From: Paulownia fortunei
Taxonomy: Eukaryota; Streptophyta; Magnoliopsida; Lamiales; Paulowniaceae
Direction: 5' to 3'
Assembly (NCBI GenBank): GCA_019321725.1
Contig: CM033121.1
Coordinates: 868,001-932,000, forward strand
DNA: 64,000 bases
Under the pieces are notes generated by a model. The model ran no database searches. It saw only the letters and a list, made by a program, of their open reading frames with translations, and was not told the DNA's origin. This document shows, in pieces, positions 51,659 through 62,450 of the stretch (within the stretch, counting starts at the first letter, position 1; every line of letters begins with the position of its first letter). Both the position numbers and the translations under genes were made by a program.

Positions 51659-53232
51659 AGGAAAATCAATATTTCTTTAATGAGAAGAGATTAATACTTA
51701 ATTAAATTAATATCCATATTTATATTTTTTTTTGTGGGAATCCAACCCAATAATCTCAGTTCCAAAGACTTAAGCATCTTCATAATATAAGATAAATATA
51801 TATGTGTGATTGCGTTTTAAAAAATCAGACCTATAAATTCGTATCTGAAAACGTGCACAAGTGAGGTGCTGATCAAACAATCGACAATTTAAAATGGAAT
51901 ATGATAGTATTATTCTCATAAAAATCAAACTATTCGATATTCTAATTAATATTGATTTATTGTACATAATAAATTAAATTTAAATATCTTTAATCATTTA
52001 TTACATCTTAATTACGTTATTCGTTATATCAAGAATAGTTCTAAATTAAAACTAAAGGGAACAAACTACTATTAAATATATATATACTCATACTCAATAG
52101 GATTGATAAATTAAATATCTCGTACAATTTTTAGGGTTCGATCTTATTATTTGAGTAAAATATAATTTGAAAAGCTAAGAGTGATAAAAATTTATACAAC
52201 TAAATCACATTATATAATTTCAATTTATGTTCGATTCAGTTAATTTAATAACTAAATCAAGAACAACACTTTATACCCTCTATTATTCTCCTAAAATACC
52301 TCACTCGTGTATTAAAGAATATATGCTCAGCTGCAAATACTCAATACCAAATATTCTTATCCAAAATCCACTATTCTTTCTTCAAAAATTTAAAGAATAA
52401 AACTATAACAAGTGGAAACATACCCAGCAAGCAGTCTCTAAATCCCACTCATTTCACGTCACCATGCATCATCAACAATTGTTCCTTACAGATGTTCCAC
52501 TACTTTTTTAATGTACAATTTTTTAGACATAAAGTCGAAGGAGGTGGCCAATATGCATTGGATCACACATGAATAATTATTAATTACTATAATTAATAAT
52601 ATAATCTCCCTTTTGAGGGGGGTGCTGGTGGACATGGTGGCCTACGAGATAGGAGTTGGGACCAAACTATGTATTTCTGGTACTATAAGATTTCTTAGTA
52701 TATATTTTAGCCACCTAAACCTTCTGTGAGATAAATAACGTTGCTGTTTTCATATTTATTTTAAATTCTAACCAACAAGTGATTTTTTAGGATTCAAATA
52801 TGTGTTCGTTTTGGTTAAATAGTGTCTTAATTTCACTCAACTATTATCAAATATACATTCTTTTCAATCTATGCGAAGATTCTACCACAGCACCTTCTTG
52901 TTCTAATTGGTAAGCTAACACCTAGATTTGAGTAACTCTTAAATCAAATATCTCAAACAAATAATAAACAAACCTGCCAAGAATTAAAGAAATATCGTTA
53001 ATTTCTTGATGTTTGTTTGATAAATCTTCTTATATATGTACTCGATTGCAATTTATGTGAATTAATTAATAAAAAAATGACCCATAAGGAATATATGTAA
53101 AAATTCTCCAAAGTAGTGGATCCACAAAAGTTGCTCACCACATCAGCAATTGCATGGTATAATTGTAACCTCTAAATATTCTTTATGATGGTGGGGATTC
53201 CATTATCAACACATGATCTCATTCTCCCTAGG

Positions 53233-53240
53233 TATAAATA
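53233..53240 (+). promoter_or_regulatory. TATA box of the HAD gene
   Basis: tataaata, followed 30 bases on by a leader exon (about 53262-53299) that ends in a donor (AG/GTAATT). The acceptor ends at 53684, so the leader intron is about 385 bases. Confidence 0.65.
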
Positions 53241-53706
53241 TACCCTCCATGGCTGATAATCCATTGTGCAACAAAGAGCCAATTTCGAGCTTTCATTAGG
53301 TAATTACCATGCTTTATTTATTCTCATTTTCTTGTTTCTTCTCTCCCATCAAAGCTTCTACTTAAGTTGTTCCTATAGTTTTATGCATGGATTTCATCAT
53401 AGCATATACCATATCAGTATTTTACATTGATCTAAAACTCGAAAACTTGTTAATATTTATTCGTATTAATACATCTACTCGTACTTTTGTGTCTGTCTCT
53501 TTCTTTCCTAGCATTTGTTCCCCAACCCTCTTACTAGATTCTTCCGCATGTACCTATAGTTTCCACCCTAAGTTCTTTGAAATTGGTGTCAATAAATCTT
53601 TGGAACAAGATTATTTGTTTTGGACAACATACCCTTGGAAAAATATATTGAAATACTTTGACAAATGAAGGTGAGTTTTTACAGGGACTGGTCTACGCTA
53701 CTGAAA

Positions 53707-55151
53707 ATGGAAGATGTCAGGTCTAGTGGTGCTAAATATGAGTGCTTGCTCTTTGGTACATTACTAATCATTCTCTATCGATCTTTTTCTTAGTGTTTTT
53801 TCTTTAAAATTAAGTTTACAATATCAATTTAATGGTTGAAAATTCAGGGGAGATCATATATGATTAATTGCATTTTCCTTTTTCGTTTTTTAGATATGGA
53901 TGATACTTTGTATCCTTTGAGCTTGGGGATTAACATGGCCTGTCGCAAAAACATAGAAGGTACCATTCTTGTATAGTGTTAAGTTATAAACATAATTTCG
54001 GATGAATTTTGATTTTCTAATAATTTATTATTGATACATGATTCGTCTTAATTTGTAGAATACATGTTGCATTACTTGCATATTGAAGAAAATGAAGTCC
54101 CTAGGATGTGCTTGGAGTTGTACAAAGAATATGGAACAACAATGACTGGTCTTAAGGTATAAAAATAAGTAACGTAAATTGATTAAGATGATCAACCTAG
54201 ATTTTAAATTTCTTGCTTAGAAACTTATGCCTTTGTCGTTTCTTGCAGAAGCTTGGATATGAATTTGATAATGATGAGTTTCATGCCTATGTGCATGGAA
54301 GATTACCATATGAGTTGTTAAAACCTGATCCAGTATTACGTAATCTCCTACTTTCCATGCCCCAGCAGAAAATAGTACGTCCGAATTCAAACATTTGAAT
54401 TTTTTTTGAGGGTAGGGTGGTGGATTGATGCTCAAAACCTTCAACACAAACAATCGTGTAAACGAGAATATGTTATTTTCTTGCTGCAGATCTTTACGAA
54501 TGCAGATGAAGCACATGTAGCTCAAGTTCTCAGTAGGTTGGGAATAGAAGATTGCTTCCAAGGTGTTATATGCTTTGAAACTCTTAACCCTCCACAAGAT
54601 ATTGTTAAATGCATAAATGGTGTGGATGAAGAATGCATAAATGGCCTGGCCATTAAGACATTGAGCGTTAAGACTCAAATTCTGTGCAAGCCGTCCTTAG
54701 AAGCAATGGAAGCTGCCATTCGCATTGCAAATGTTGATCCAAAGAAAACAGTTAATACAAAAACTGACCTAGTCAACAGATTTTAATTAATTGTATAGAC
54801 AACATATGATTGATGAGAGTTTCCATTTTGCTTTGTTAGATATTCTTTGATGATAGTGTTCGTAACATTGCCAATGGAAAAGCAGCTGGGCTTCACACCG
54901 TAATTGTAAGTTCAGAACATTTTCCTATTATTAGAGTAACCATATTTCCCACATTATTTGAAATCTGTTACATAGTGAACTTGAATACGAAAATGCAGGT
55001 GGGAAGATCTACTCAGGTGCCAGGTGCAGATCATGCTTTAAACAGCATACATAATATAAGAGAGGCCTTACCTGAGATATGGGAAGATGAAGGAGAGCAC
55101 TTGGAGCAAATAATCCAGTCTTCTGCAGTAGAAACTGTTGTCCTAGCATAG
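53707..55151 (+). CDS. HAD-superfamily hydrolase, pyrimidine 5'-nucleotidase-like
   Basis: Seven exons join in frame to 272 residues: 53707-53755, 53894-53959, 54059-54156, 54249-54374, 54490-54750, 54840-54905, 54999-55151. All HAD motifs are present: motif I DMDDTLYP near residue 18, motif II IFTNAD, the lysine of motif III in KPSLEAM, and motif IV IFFDDSVRNI. A helical cap lies between motifs I and II. The family is the SDT1-like pyrimidine 5'-nucleotidase group, several copies of which occur in plants; substrate is not readable from sequence. The start at 53707 follows the leader intron; an upstream ATG in the leader would be out of frame. Convergent with the coiled-coil gene on the other strand. 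Confidence 0.93.
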
Positions 55152-56004
55152 ATCAGATTGTCTTGGACATTTGATAGGTATCCTAAGAAGAATCAAACTA
55201 ATGTGACTACGTCTATGAGTTGAAGACACTACATACCAGATATATGGTAGTAAAGTAATGCTTGTTGATGAATAAAATTTCAGACTAGATGAAATTGGCT
55301 TGTGAACAATATCAGTGCAACAAATTTAAAGCAACTGATTGTAACATCTCTGCAACTAGCATACTTCTACTATTCAGGTGTCCTTTGTTGTTAATATAGC
55401 CAACATAGTTTATAATACATCCAATATCTCGTGCAATTTGTGAAAATAAGCATCACCATCCTGATTGAAATTCAGTGAAGTGACACAGGAATTAATTACA
55501 AACAACTCATATGGTACCAGTACCACATAACTGGCAGCATTGTATGGAACTTTAATTATCAAAATTTGATTCTTCCATATAAAGCATTATGTTCTTTCTA
55601 GAACTATCTTAAAATATAAAATTGTTTACAGTCTTTATTGAACTAAAGTTCAACAGACTCATTGCTCCTAGGATTAGGAATTGTGATAAAGTCACAGGCA
55701 GCACAGTTTTGCATTGCACTGAACTTTTTAGGTGGTACATGGGTAAATTCATTCATCTAAAACAAGAACGAGGTGCAATATCAGATATACAATTGACAAC
55801 CACTATAAATTGTTTTATTGTTTCTTTCACAAGTTCCCTGAGTCGCTGAAAACAGTACACCCTACTATGAACCTGAATACAATATTTAGGTAATTACTGA
55901 TATTACTACTATTATACTGCAACAGGTGGTTGAGTTGTTCCAAAAGGTAAGTACTGATATCGTTCAAATGGGATCTTCTGTTTTAAATCTTATCATTCAG
56001 TATG
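55152..56004. other. Convergent 3' flanks
   Basis: Shared terminator region between the HAD gene (+) and the coiled-coil gene (-). The open frame at 55622-55849 on the plus strand has no recognisable content. No gene seen. Confidence 0.5.
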
Positions 56005-56754
56005 TCAGGAGCCACCATGAATGTTCTGAAGTAGATATTTAGCATTGTGCAAAAGAGAATCAATCTCCTCGTTTGCAGCATCAAGTAAGCGAAGTTCCTT
56101 GATCTCCTCCTGCCACTTTTCCATTTGTTCCTTGTGTATTCTGTAAACAAATTAGAGTCAGAATATGTAGCAAGTTCTCATTTCCAGTAATTATGAGCCA
56201 GTTTTACTTCTTTTTACTTACAAAATCATCCGTTCTTCAAATTCATTGCTCAGTTCCTTCAGCATTGACTTCCCTGATTCTAGCAGCTCTGACACCTTCA
56301 TGAAATGATTATCAGAGGCATATATTCTAACATGATTATTCCAGAAACGATGCATCATGTATGAAGAATGCATTTAAACAAGGTATTCTCTTGAAAGTCA
56401 CGAATTCTCCTGTTCAGATCGATTACAACAAATTACTCAGTACCGACGTTGTGGAGTTTTACCATTTGAGTGAAGTTATTGATCTTTTCGAGAATGTGAG
56501 CAATCTCCATCTCAACTTGTTCGGAATTCAAAGCTCTTGGTTCATTTTCTTCCCCTGGAACCTGTACAATGGATCCATCTTCCACCAAGGTCTCCTTATC
56601 CTCCACCTATTAATTAATATCTTAATTATTAGGATAGCAGAATTGTACTTCTGATCTCTTTTTGCCATCTTAATACTCGGGAAGAGCAGAAGTGGAGAAG
56701 ACATACAGAAAGTTTCATGCGTTTTCCCATTCCACTGGTACCTTCATTTTCCAT
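56005..56754 (-). CDS. Small coiled-coil protein, function unknown
   Basis: Four exons join in frame to 133 residues: 56754-56707, 56606-56463, 56295-56222, 56140-56005. It starts MENEGTSGMGKRMKLS, then an acidic linker. Residues 49 onward are helix-forming with heptad-like spacing (EMEIAHILEKI, VSELLESGKSMLKEL, EQMEKWQEEIKELRLL), ending LLQNIHGGS. I do not recognise the family. The conserved look, clean splice sites and consistent phases say it is a real gene. Small coiled-coil proteins of this kind often serve as subunits of larger complexes, but that is only a guess. None of its exons alone is long, so a simple ORF scan misses it. Confidence 0.75.
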
Positions 56755-58287
56755 TTTGAATGGAACTTGTAAATACTGGAGGAAAGAAGAAATATAAATG
56801 ATCTCATCCTTCATAAGTACCCATAAAACAATGCTAAAGCAGAAATCAGCCAACCATTTGTGTGTCTTTTTGGTGTTAGGATGTTTGTGTATTCTAGGAT
56901 AGCATGCGGCAAAAATTGTCTTAAAAGTCCAATTCTAAGGTTATTGCATTTTCCTTTTCACATTTCTTTTTCGGTTCAGTTATTGGCCAAAAACCAACTA
57001 ATAAAAAAGGATTTACTGTTTATTTTTCTTAATAGAAAAGGAATCACTACTTATTTTCTCTTTCTTTACTCAAAAAAAAAAACTGAAGAAAGAAACAAGG
57101 ATAACCTTTTCTTAGTAAATTTGATAACTGAAAAAAGATTTACAGAAAGAAGGATATAAATAACAGAAAATTGTTAAAAACAATATAAAAAACCAGAACT
57201 TGATCAGTCTACACTGATCACATCTCTAACTATGCAATAAGGAAGTTTACACCTCTGCTTTATAAACAGTCAGCTTATATCAATGAATCTGTAACAGGCT
57301 GCCATGCAAATCTCAAATCAACAAAAAATGAATAGCCACATATTGATGTTTGAAACCATATCCAGAAGACAGAACTCATAAAAGGAAAATCAGATCGCAC
57401 AGTCAAAGTACTTTCAATGAAAAATTAAAAGCTGATAAAAATGTAAAACTGGATATAGGACTCTATCAACCAAATGAGAAACAACAAGATTTCTTTTAAC
57501 TCTACTTTTCCAATAGCGAAAGTCATGAACAACTGAAGATAGTTGTCAGCTTGTGCTAAGCATTTAATAACATATAATTAACAATCAGCGAAGAGTATAA
57601 CATTTAAACAAATTGAGAGGAGAAGATAAACGTGCATGCTTTTGTGCACATTTCGCTTGATCAATTTTGAGAGTCTTACTTCCCAATATTAAATCACACA
57701 ATTCACAGCAATAATCCAATTAAATACTGATGAATTGAAAACCAGCAAAACAAAAAATTTGATGAAAAAACTAAATAATCCAACTACATTATGTCCAGAC
57801 ATCAATAACATAAAAACACGCAACAAATTAAATTCAGAATAAGCTATTCACCTTCGTCTGATGCAATTCCACAGATATTAAACCACAAAATCAAATCCGA
57901 AGTTCAATTTTCCCCTTTTTGCGCACTGCACAGAAAAACTATGCAGTTCATAAAGTGAAATGCACAGTCAGCAAAAAATACGACGTACTTTAATGGAACA
58001 ATGCACAGATTAAAAGCCTTTTGATATTGAATCACTAAATTTAGCTTTTCAACACCTCCTTTTACAGAAACGGAGTCGATTATAACAAAACAGTAACAAA
58101 AATTCAATCGGAGTTTGAATGCAAATTAGAATTAGGAATTACCAGATTATATCATCAGCACAGCGTGATAGAATGTGTATGTGTGTGAGAGAGAGAGCTC
58201 TGAATAAATGCGACGGCGACGGCAGAATGTGTGTGTATATGTGTGCAGTGTGCGTGTGCGTGCGTGCGTGTGTGTGTGTGTGTGTGT

Positions 58288-58338
<51 letters not shown>

Positions 58339-58376
58339 CTCTGAATAAATTCGACCGCGACGGCATTTTATATGCA
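56755..58376 (-). other. 5' leader, leader intron and promoter of the coiled-coil gene
   Basis: A donor (CTG/GTAATT) at 58143/58142 and an acceptor close to 56780 indicate a leader intron of about 1.35 kb. The leader exon contains long (GT)n and (GA)n tracts (58251-58336). A TATA element (GCATATAAAATG on the minus strand) lies at about 58362-58373. Confidence 0.55.
58251..58336. repeat. (GT)n(GA)n compound microsatellite
   Basis: About 35 bases of GT/GC-GT repeats followed by about 50 bases of GA repeats, within the transcribed leader of the coiled-coil gene. Highly likely to be polymorphic. Confidence 0.95.
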
Positions 58377-58439
58377 TCTGCAGGGGTGAAAAAAAGAGAA
58401 GTGCTTGGAAATGCGCCAATTCTCCCGCTGCAGAAAACA

Positions 58440-60263
58440 TTTGAGTAAAACATCTTTTTAGTCCCCAAACTCTTCAAATTGTATATTCTAGTCCTCGACT
58501 TTTATGTGACAACGGGGCTGATCTTTAAATAGGAAAAAATATGTAATTGTCAGCAAAGTTAATTCTTTTTTTCCCTTCAGTTGGATGAAATTAGAAGTCA
58601 TTATCACTAAAATGATTTTGATCCCTATAAATTCTTATATTTTTTAACTTTTGTAGTTTTGATTGTGTAACAATAATTAGGCTATAATGAGCTACTTAAA
58701 TTGATACACGAACAAGAAAAAATTATCATAGTTTTATTTAAAACTATGATTCAAAGTCCTTTACATTTTTGTAGATTATCATCGAATTCTCTAGCGTTTA
58801 TTTCTTATGTAATAAATTTTAAAAATATGAATGATCAATAAATAAATTTCATTTCATAGTTGTCATATTCCAAAAATCTTCCTCCTCAACTTGCAATTGG
58901 AGAAGTATTGGGTTAAAAGTAGCACTTAGCCACTCACCACTTACTGTGCTTAGAAGATTTTGATATTTCCAAAATATAAATTATGGAATTGTATTGCCCA
59001 ATAATGGGGGCAATCATGTGATATTAAGGAAAATATTGGAATGTTCTTATAGTATCTAATACTATATCAACCGCCCAACTATATTATCTGTTCTTAAAAA
59101 AGTTTGGAATGTAACATTCTATGCATGGAACAAAGTTTTGGGGCACAGCAAAGCAGAACACTTTAAAATTTGCCATTTTGTAACATGTTTGATAGTCTGT
59201 AAAATGTTCAATCTACAACAAACACTAGCATGTTCTGCTGCTTCTGATAAATGCCAGATTTGCAGCTGAGAAAGGAGATTGTAGCACTTTGGGGGATACT
59301 AGAATCCAAGCCAACTTTTGGTGCATCAGTTGAGCCCATCCCTTGTACTTGTGTTCCTTTGTTACTCCCTTTGAAAATCTACAAGTTAAAAATGGCAGAA
59401 ATCAATGACTCATGATGTTATCAAGTCTTTCTTGCCTTCCTCTGTCCCTACTTGTTCTTACCACCTATGATTCGAGGTTTAGCTCATTGTCACAGGTGTT
59501 TCAAATGGAGGCAAATATATGATGGACTGAGTATAGTTGATCACAACCCTGATAAATCAACTGATATACTTCTTCAACCCCCCCTCCCCCCCCCCCCCCA
59601 CAAGTCTTTGTATATTCCAGTCCGAGACTTACTATCCTTGTGCTCATGGTAACATCATCATTTCTTTTTCCAGATCAATATGCTCTTAAATGTTTTGTCG
59701 ATCTTCATAATACAGTTCTATGATTTGTGCAATAATGAGGAGTTATATTGATAAGAAATTTCTTGGTTAAACGATTCTCTAGGATCGCTTGTTCAGTTGA
59801 TGAAAGAGGAGTCAATGGAAAATCGCTATTGCTGTTGATTGCAGAAAGCTATGATTTTCAAGTAGATTGGCAGCAGCTGCATCCCCAGCAGAAAAGGGCT
59901 AATAGCTTAAACCCACGAAACATCAAAGAGAACTGTGATGAACAATCGGAGGGAACCCAAAGCAAACAATGTTAGGACTAATGTGAAAGTTTACATGGAT
60001 GGTGTAATATTTGGCAGAATATTTTGCATACTTGAGCTTATGGATTATTTGAGTCTTGCTCTTCAACTAGAAAAAATGTTTGGTGTGTTCAAAAATCTCA
60101 TCACCCTTCAATTTTTTCAAAAAATACTTATATGGCTCTATTCAAGATTTATGAAGGGATCATAAATGCTTGAAATCAGGAAAGCAGCAATATGTGGTCT
60201 TAAGGCTGTTTCAAGATGAGTCACAATTCTCATTTTTTTACAAGGACAAAGATGAGATGTCAG
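58440..60263. other. Spacer left of the copia element
   Basis: No gene seen. Interrupted C run at 59578-59599. Plus-strand open frames at 59452-59652 and 59748-59975 have no recognisable domain. Confidence 0.5.
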
Positions 60264-60601
60264 TGTTGGAATTAATTTCCTAATATAGACTTACATATTT
60301 AAACAACAATTATATTATAGGCTATCTAATTAGATAAAGTCAAATAAGTGATTTATCATATAGACTCTAGGAATATCTTTAGGATATGGACTTTGTAATG
60401 TATAGAGACCTAGTACTAGTCAAATTCAAGATTGATGGGATTCTCTTTGACCTAGTATATAAAGAACATTATGGGTTATGCTCCCCAAGTCATATCATAC
60501 AATATTACTCTCTCCTCTTTCCCATCTTAGAGAGAGACCCATTGAGTATTATAAGTTGATTTGACTGTGGAAGACGTATAGCCCAATTATTTTCATTGTC
60601 A
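60264..60601 (+). repeat. Left LTR of the copia element
   Basis: 338 bases, starting TG and ending CA, with promoter elements and a CT-rich stretch (60508-60528) after the TATA. The end was chosen from the TG...CA rule and the following primer-site-like sequence. Confidence 0.6.
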
Positions 60602-61658
60602 TGGATTCAGTAATGGCGGAGGCGGCGCAGCGGTTGTCTTTAAGGAGGAACGGCGATGGTGATGGTGGGGATGGGTGTTTCAACTGGTCATTTCTTCTCG
60701 TCGGCACTGCGGGGTGGTTGGGGAACTCCGGCGGCGCTGGGTTGTTAGCGCCGGTGCTCCGACATTAAGAAATAAGGGCAACCAAATGGGGGTGGTGGCT
60801 GGTAGTCTTCGCAACTGAATGGGAAATGGAAATGGGTCTTTTATTTCTCTTTTTCTCGTCTTCAGCAGCTGGGAATGTGGGTTTTATGTTTGGATTAGGA
60901 TTAATTATAATTACATTAAAATCTAATTATAATTTAGGTCTAAATTTGGAATTAAGTATTAATTTAAACCTGATTTAATTGAGTTAATTCAATTATAATT
61001 GAAATTAAGTTTTGTTTTGTTTTGTATTGAAGCTTAATTTTATTTTTAAATGTGAATTTATTTTATTTGGGCTTGAATTATAAAGAATTTTGAGTCCAAT
61101 TTATTTTTTGTGCTTAATTCAGTTATGGATTCAAATTTAAAGTATATTTGATTTTCGGACTTTAAATCAAAATAAAGACTAAAGATATGGTTTGGGCTCA
61201 CATTAAATAAAATAAATATTGATTTGAATTTTTATTTTATTTAATCCCATTTTGTCTGATATTTCAAAATTAATTAAATGAAACAATATGTTGCCAAAGT
61301 AACCTCTATTGTGTAAATTTTATTATTTTGAGATATTTTGATGTGTATGCGAATAATAATCGGCCCAAAGGAAGATTATTGTTTGGCCAAATAACAGATA
61401 TACCTGTGGTAATAAGTACGTAATGATTATTAGGTTTTCTATGTGAGCAATAATCAGCCTTTTAACAGGACGAATTGTCAGTATTTGATTACTACATTGA
61501 GAGTACCACTTTCAGTTGATATTTCTATCCAAAGACTAAATGTCAATGTTGTGCTAGGTATCTTGTACTGTGGCCTACCATTAATTGATTATGTCATTTT
61601 CATAATTATGTCGTGACATGAATATTGATTGTGAGTATTTTATTTTGTTCTCTATTCA

Positions 61659-62450
61659 GCTTCTGCTTCAGCTTCTACAATATCTGCCAACATTAATTCT
61701 ATTCCTGTGCTGAGTGGCACAAACTTCAAGAATTGGAAAGAGAACGTGATGATTGTTCTTGGTTGCATGGACCTTGACCTTGCGCTTCGGATAGAACGAC
61801 CTCCCACTCTCACTGATGAAAGTTCCTCTGAGGCTAAAAGGGACTTAGAAAAGTGGGATCGTTCTAATCGCATGAGTCTGATGATCATAAAACGTTCCAT
61901 TCCAGAGACCTTCAGGGGCGCTATGTCTGAGGAGGATAGTGTCAAGAAGTTCCTTGAGGATAGTGAAAAATATTTTGCAAAAAACGAAAAGGCTGAAACA
62001 AGTACGCTTTTAGCTAATCTTGTTTCATTGAGGTATAAAGGAAAAAATGGAACATAAGGGAGTACATCATGGAGATGTCTAATCTTGCTTCAAAACTAAA
62101 AGCACTAAAGTTAGAGCTATCTGAGGATTTGCTCGTACATTTAGTTTTGATATCTCTTCCTACACAATACAGTCAATTTAAAGTAAGTTACAACACCCAA
62201 AAGGATAAATGGACTCTTAATGAGCTCATATCTCACTGTGTGCAAGAAGAAGAAAGAATTAAGTGAGAAAGGACTGAAAGTGCTCACTTGGCAGCTACCC
62301 CTCAGAATAAGAAAAGAAAAAAGGGAAATGAAACTGCAGTTGGGACACCACAGCCAAAGGTGCAAAAGAAACAGGATTCAGGATTCAACTGTTACTTTGC
62401 AAGCAACCTGGGCATATGAAAAAGGATTGTCCCAAATATGCCGCATGGCG
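61659..62450 (+). pseudogene. copia gag (broken)
   Basis: A first piece (to 62057) shows the copia-gag opening pattern (LSGTNFKNWKENV). It ends at a stop beside an A6 run, and the downstream frame (about 62045-62266) continues the same protein. It then stops again, and a third frame leads into the zinc knuckle ([11 protein letters not shown]), which is itself split by a shift. So gag has at least two disruptions. Confidence 0.8.

Larger units (their letters stand above)
48633..53230. other. AT-rich spacer with transposon debris
   Basis: No gene seen. The GC-richer phrase at about 49580-49640 (gcgtcggaattatcccgac, then ccctccgacactcaa) resembles text found in plant repeats. MITE-like copies at 51080-51359 and 51362-51658 are listed separately. 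The last 200 bases are the promoter region of the HAD gene. Confidence 0.5.

Noticed and set aside
58139..58477. 97-112-codon minus-strand frames rich in Ser-Leu and Thr-His
   Set aside because: Translation of the GA and GT microsatellites in the leader of the coiled-coil gene, not a protein.
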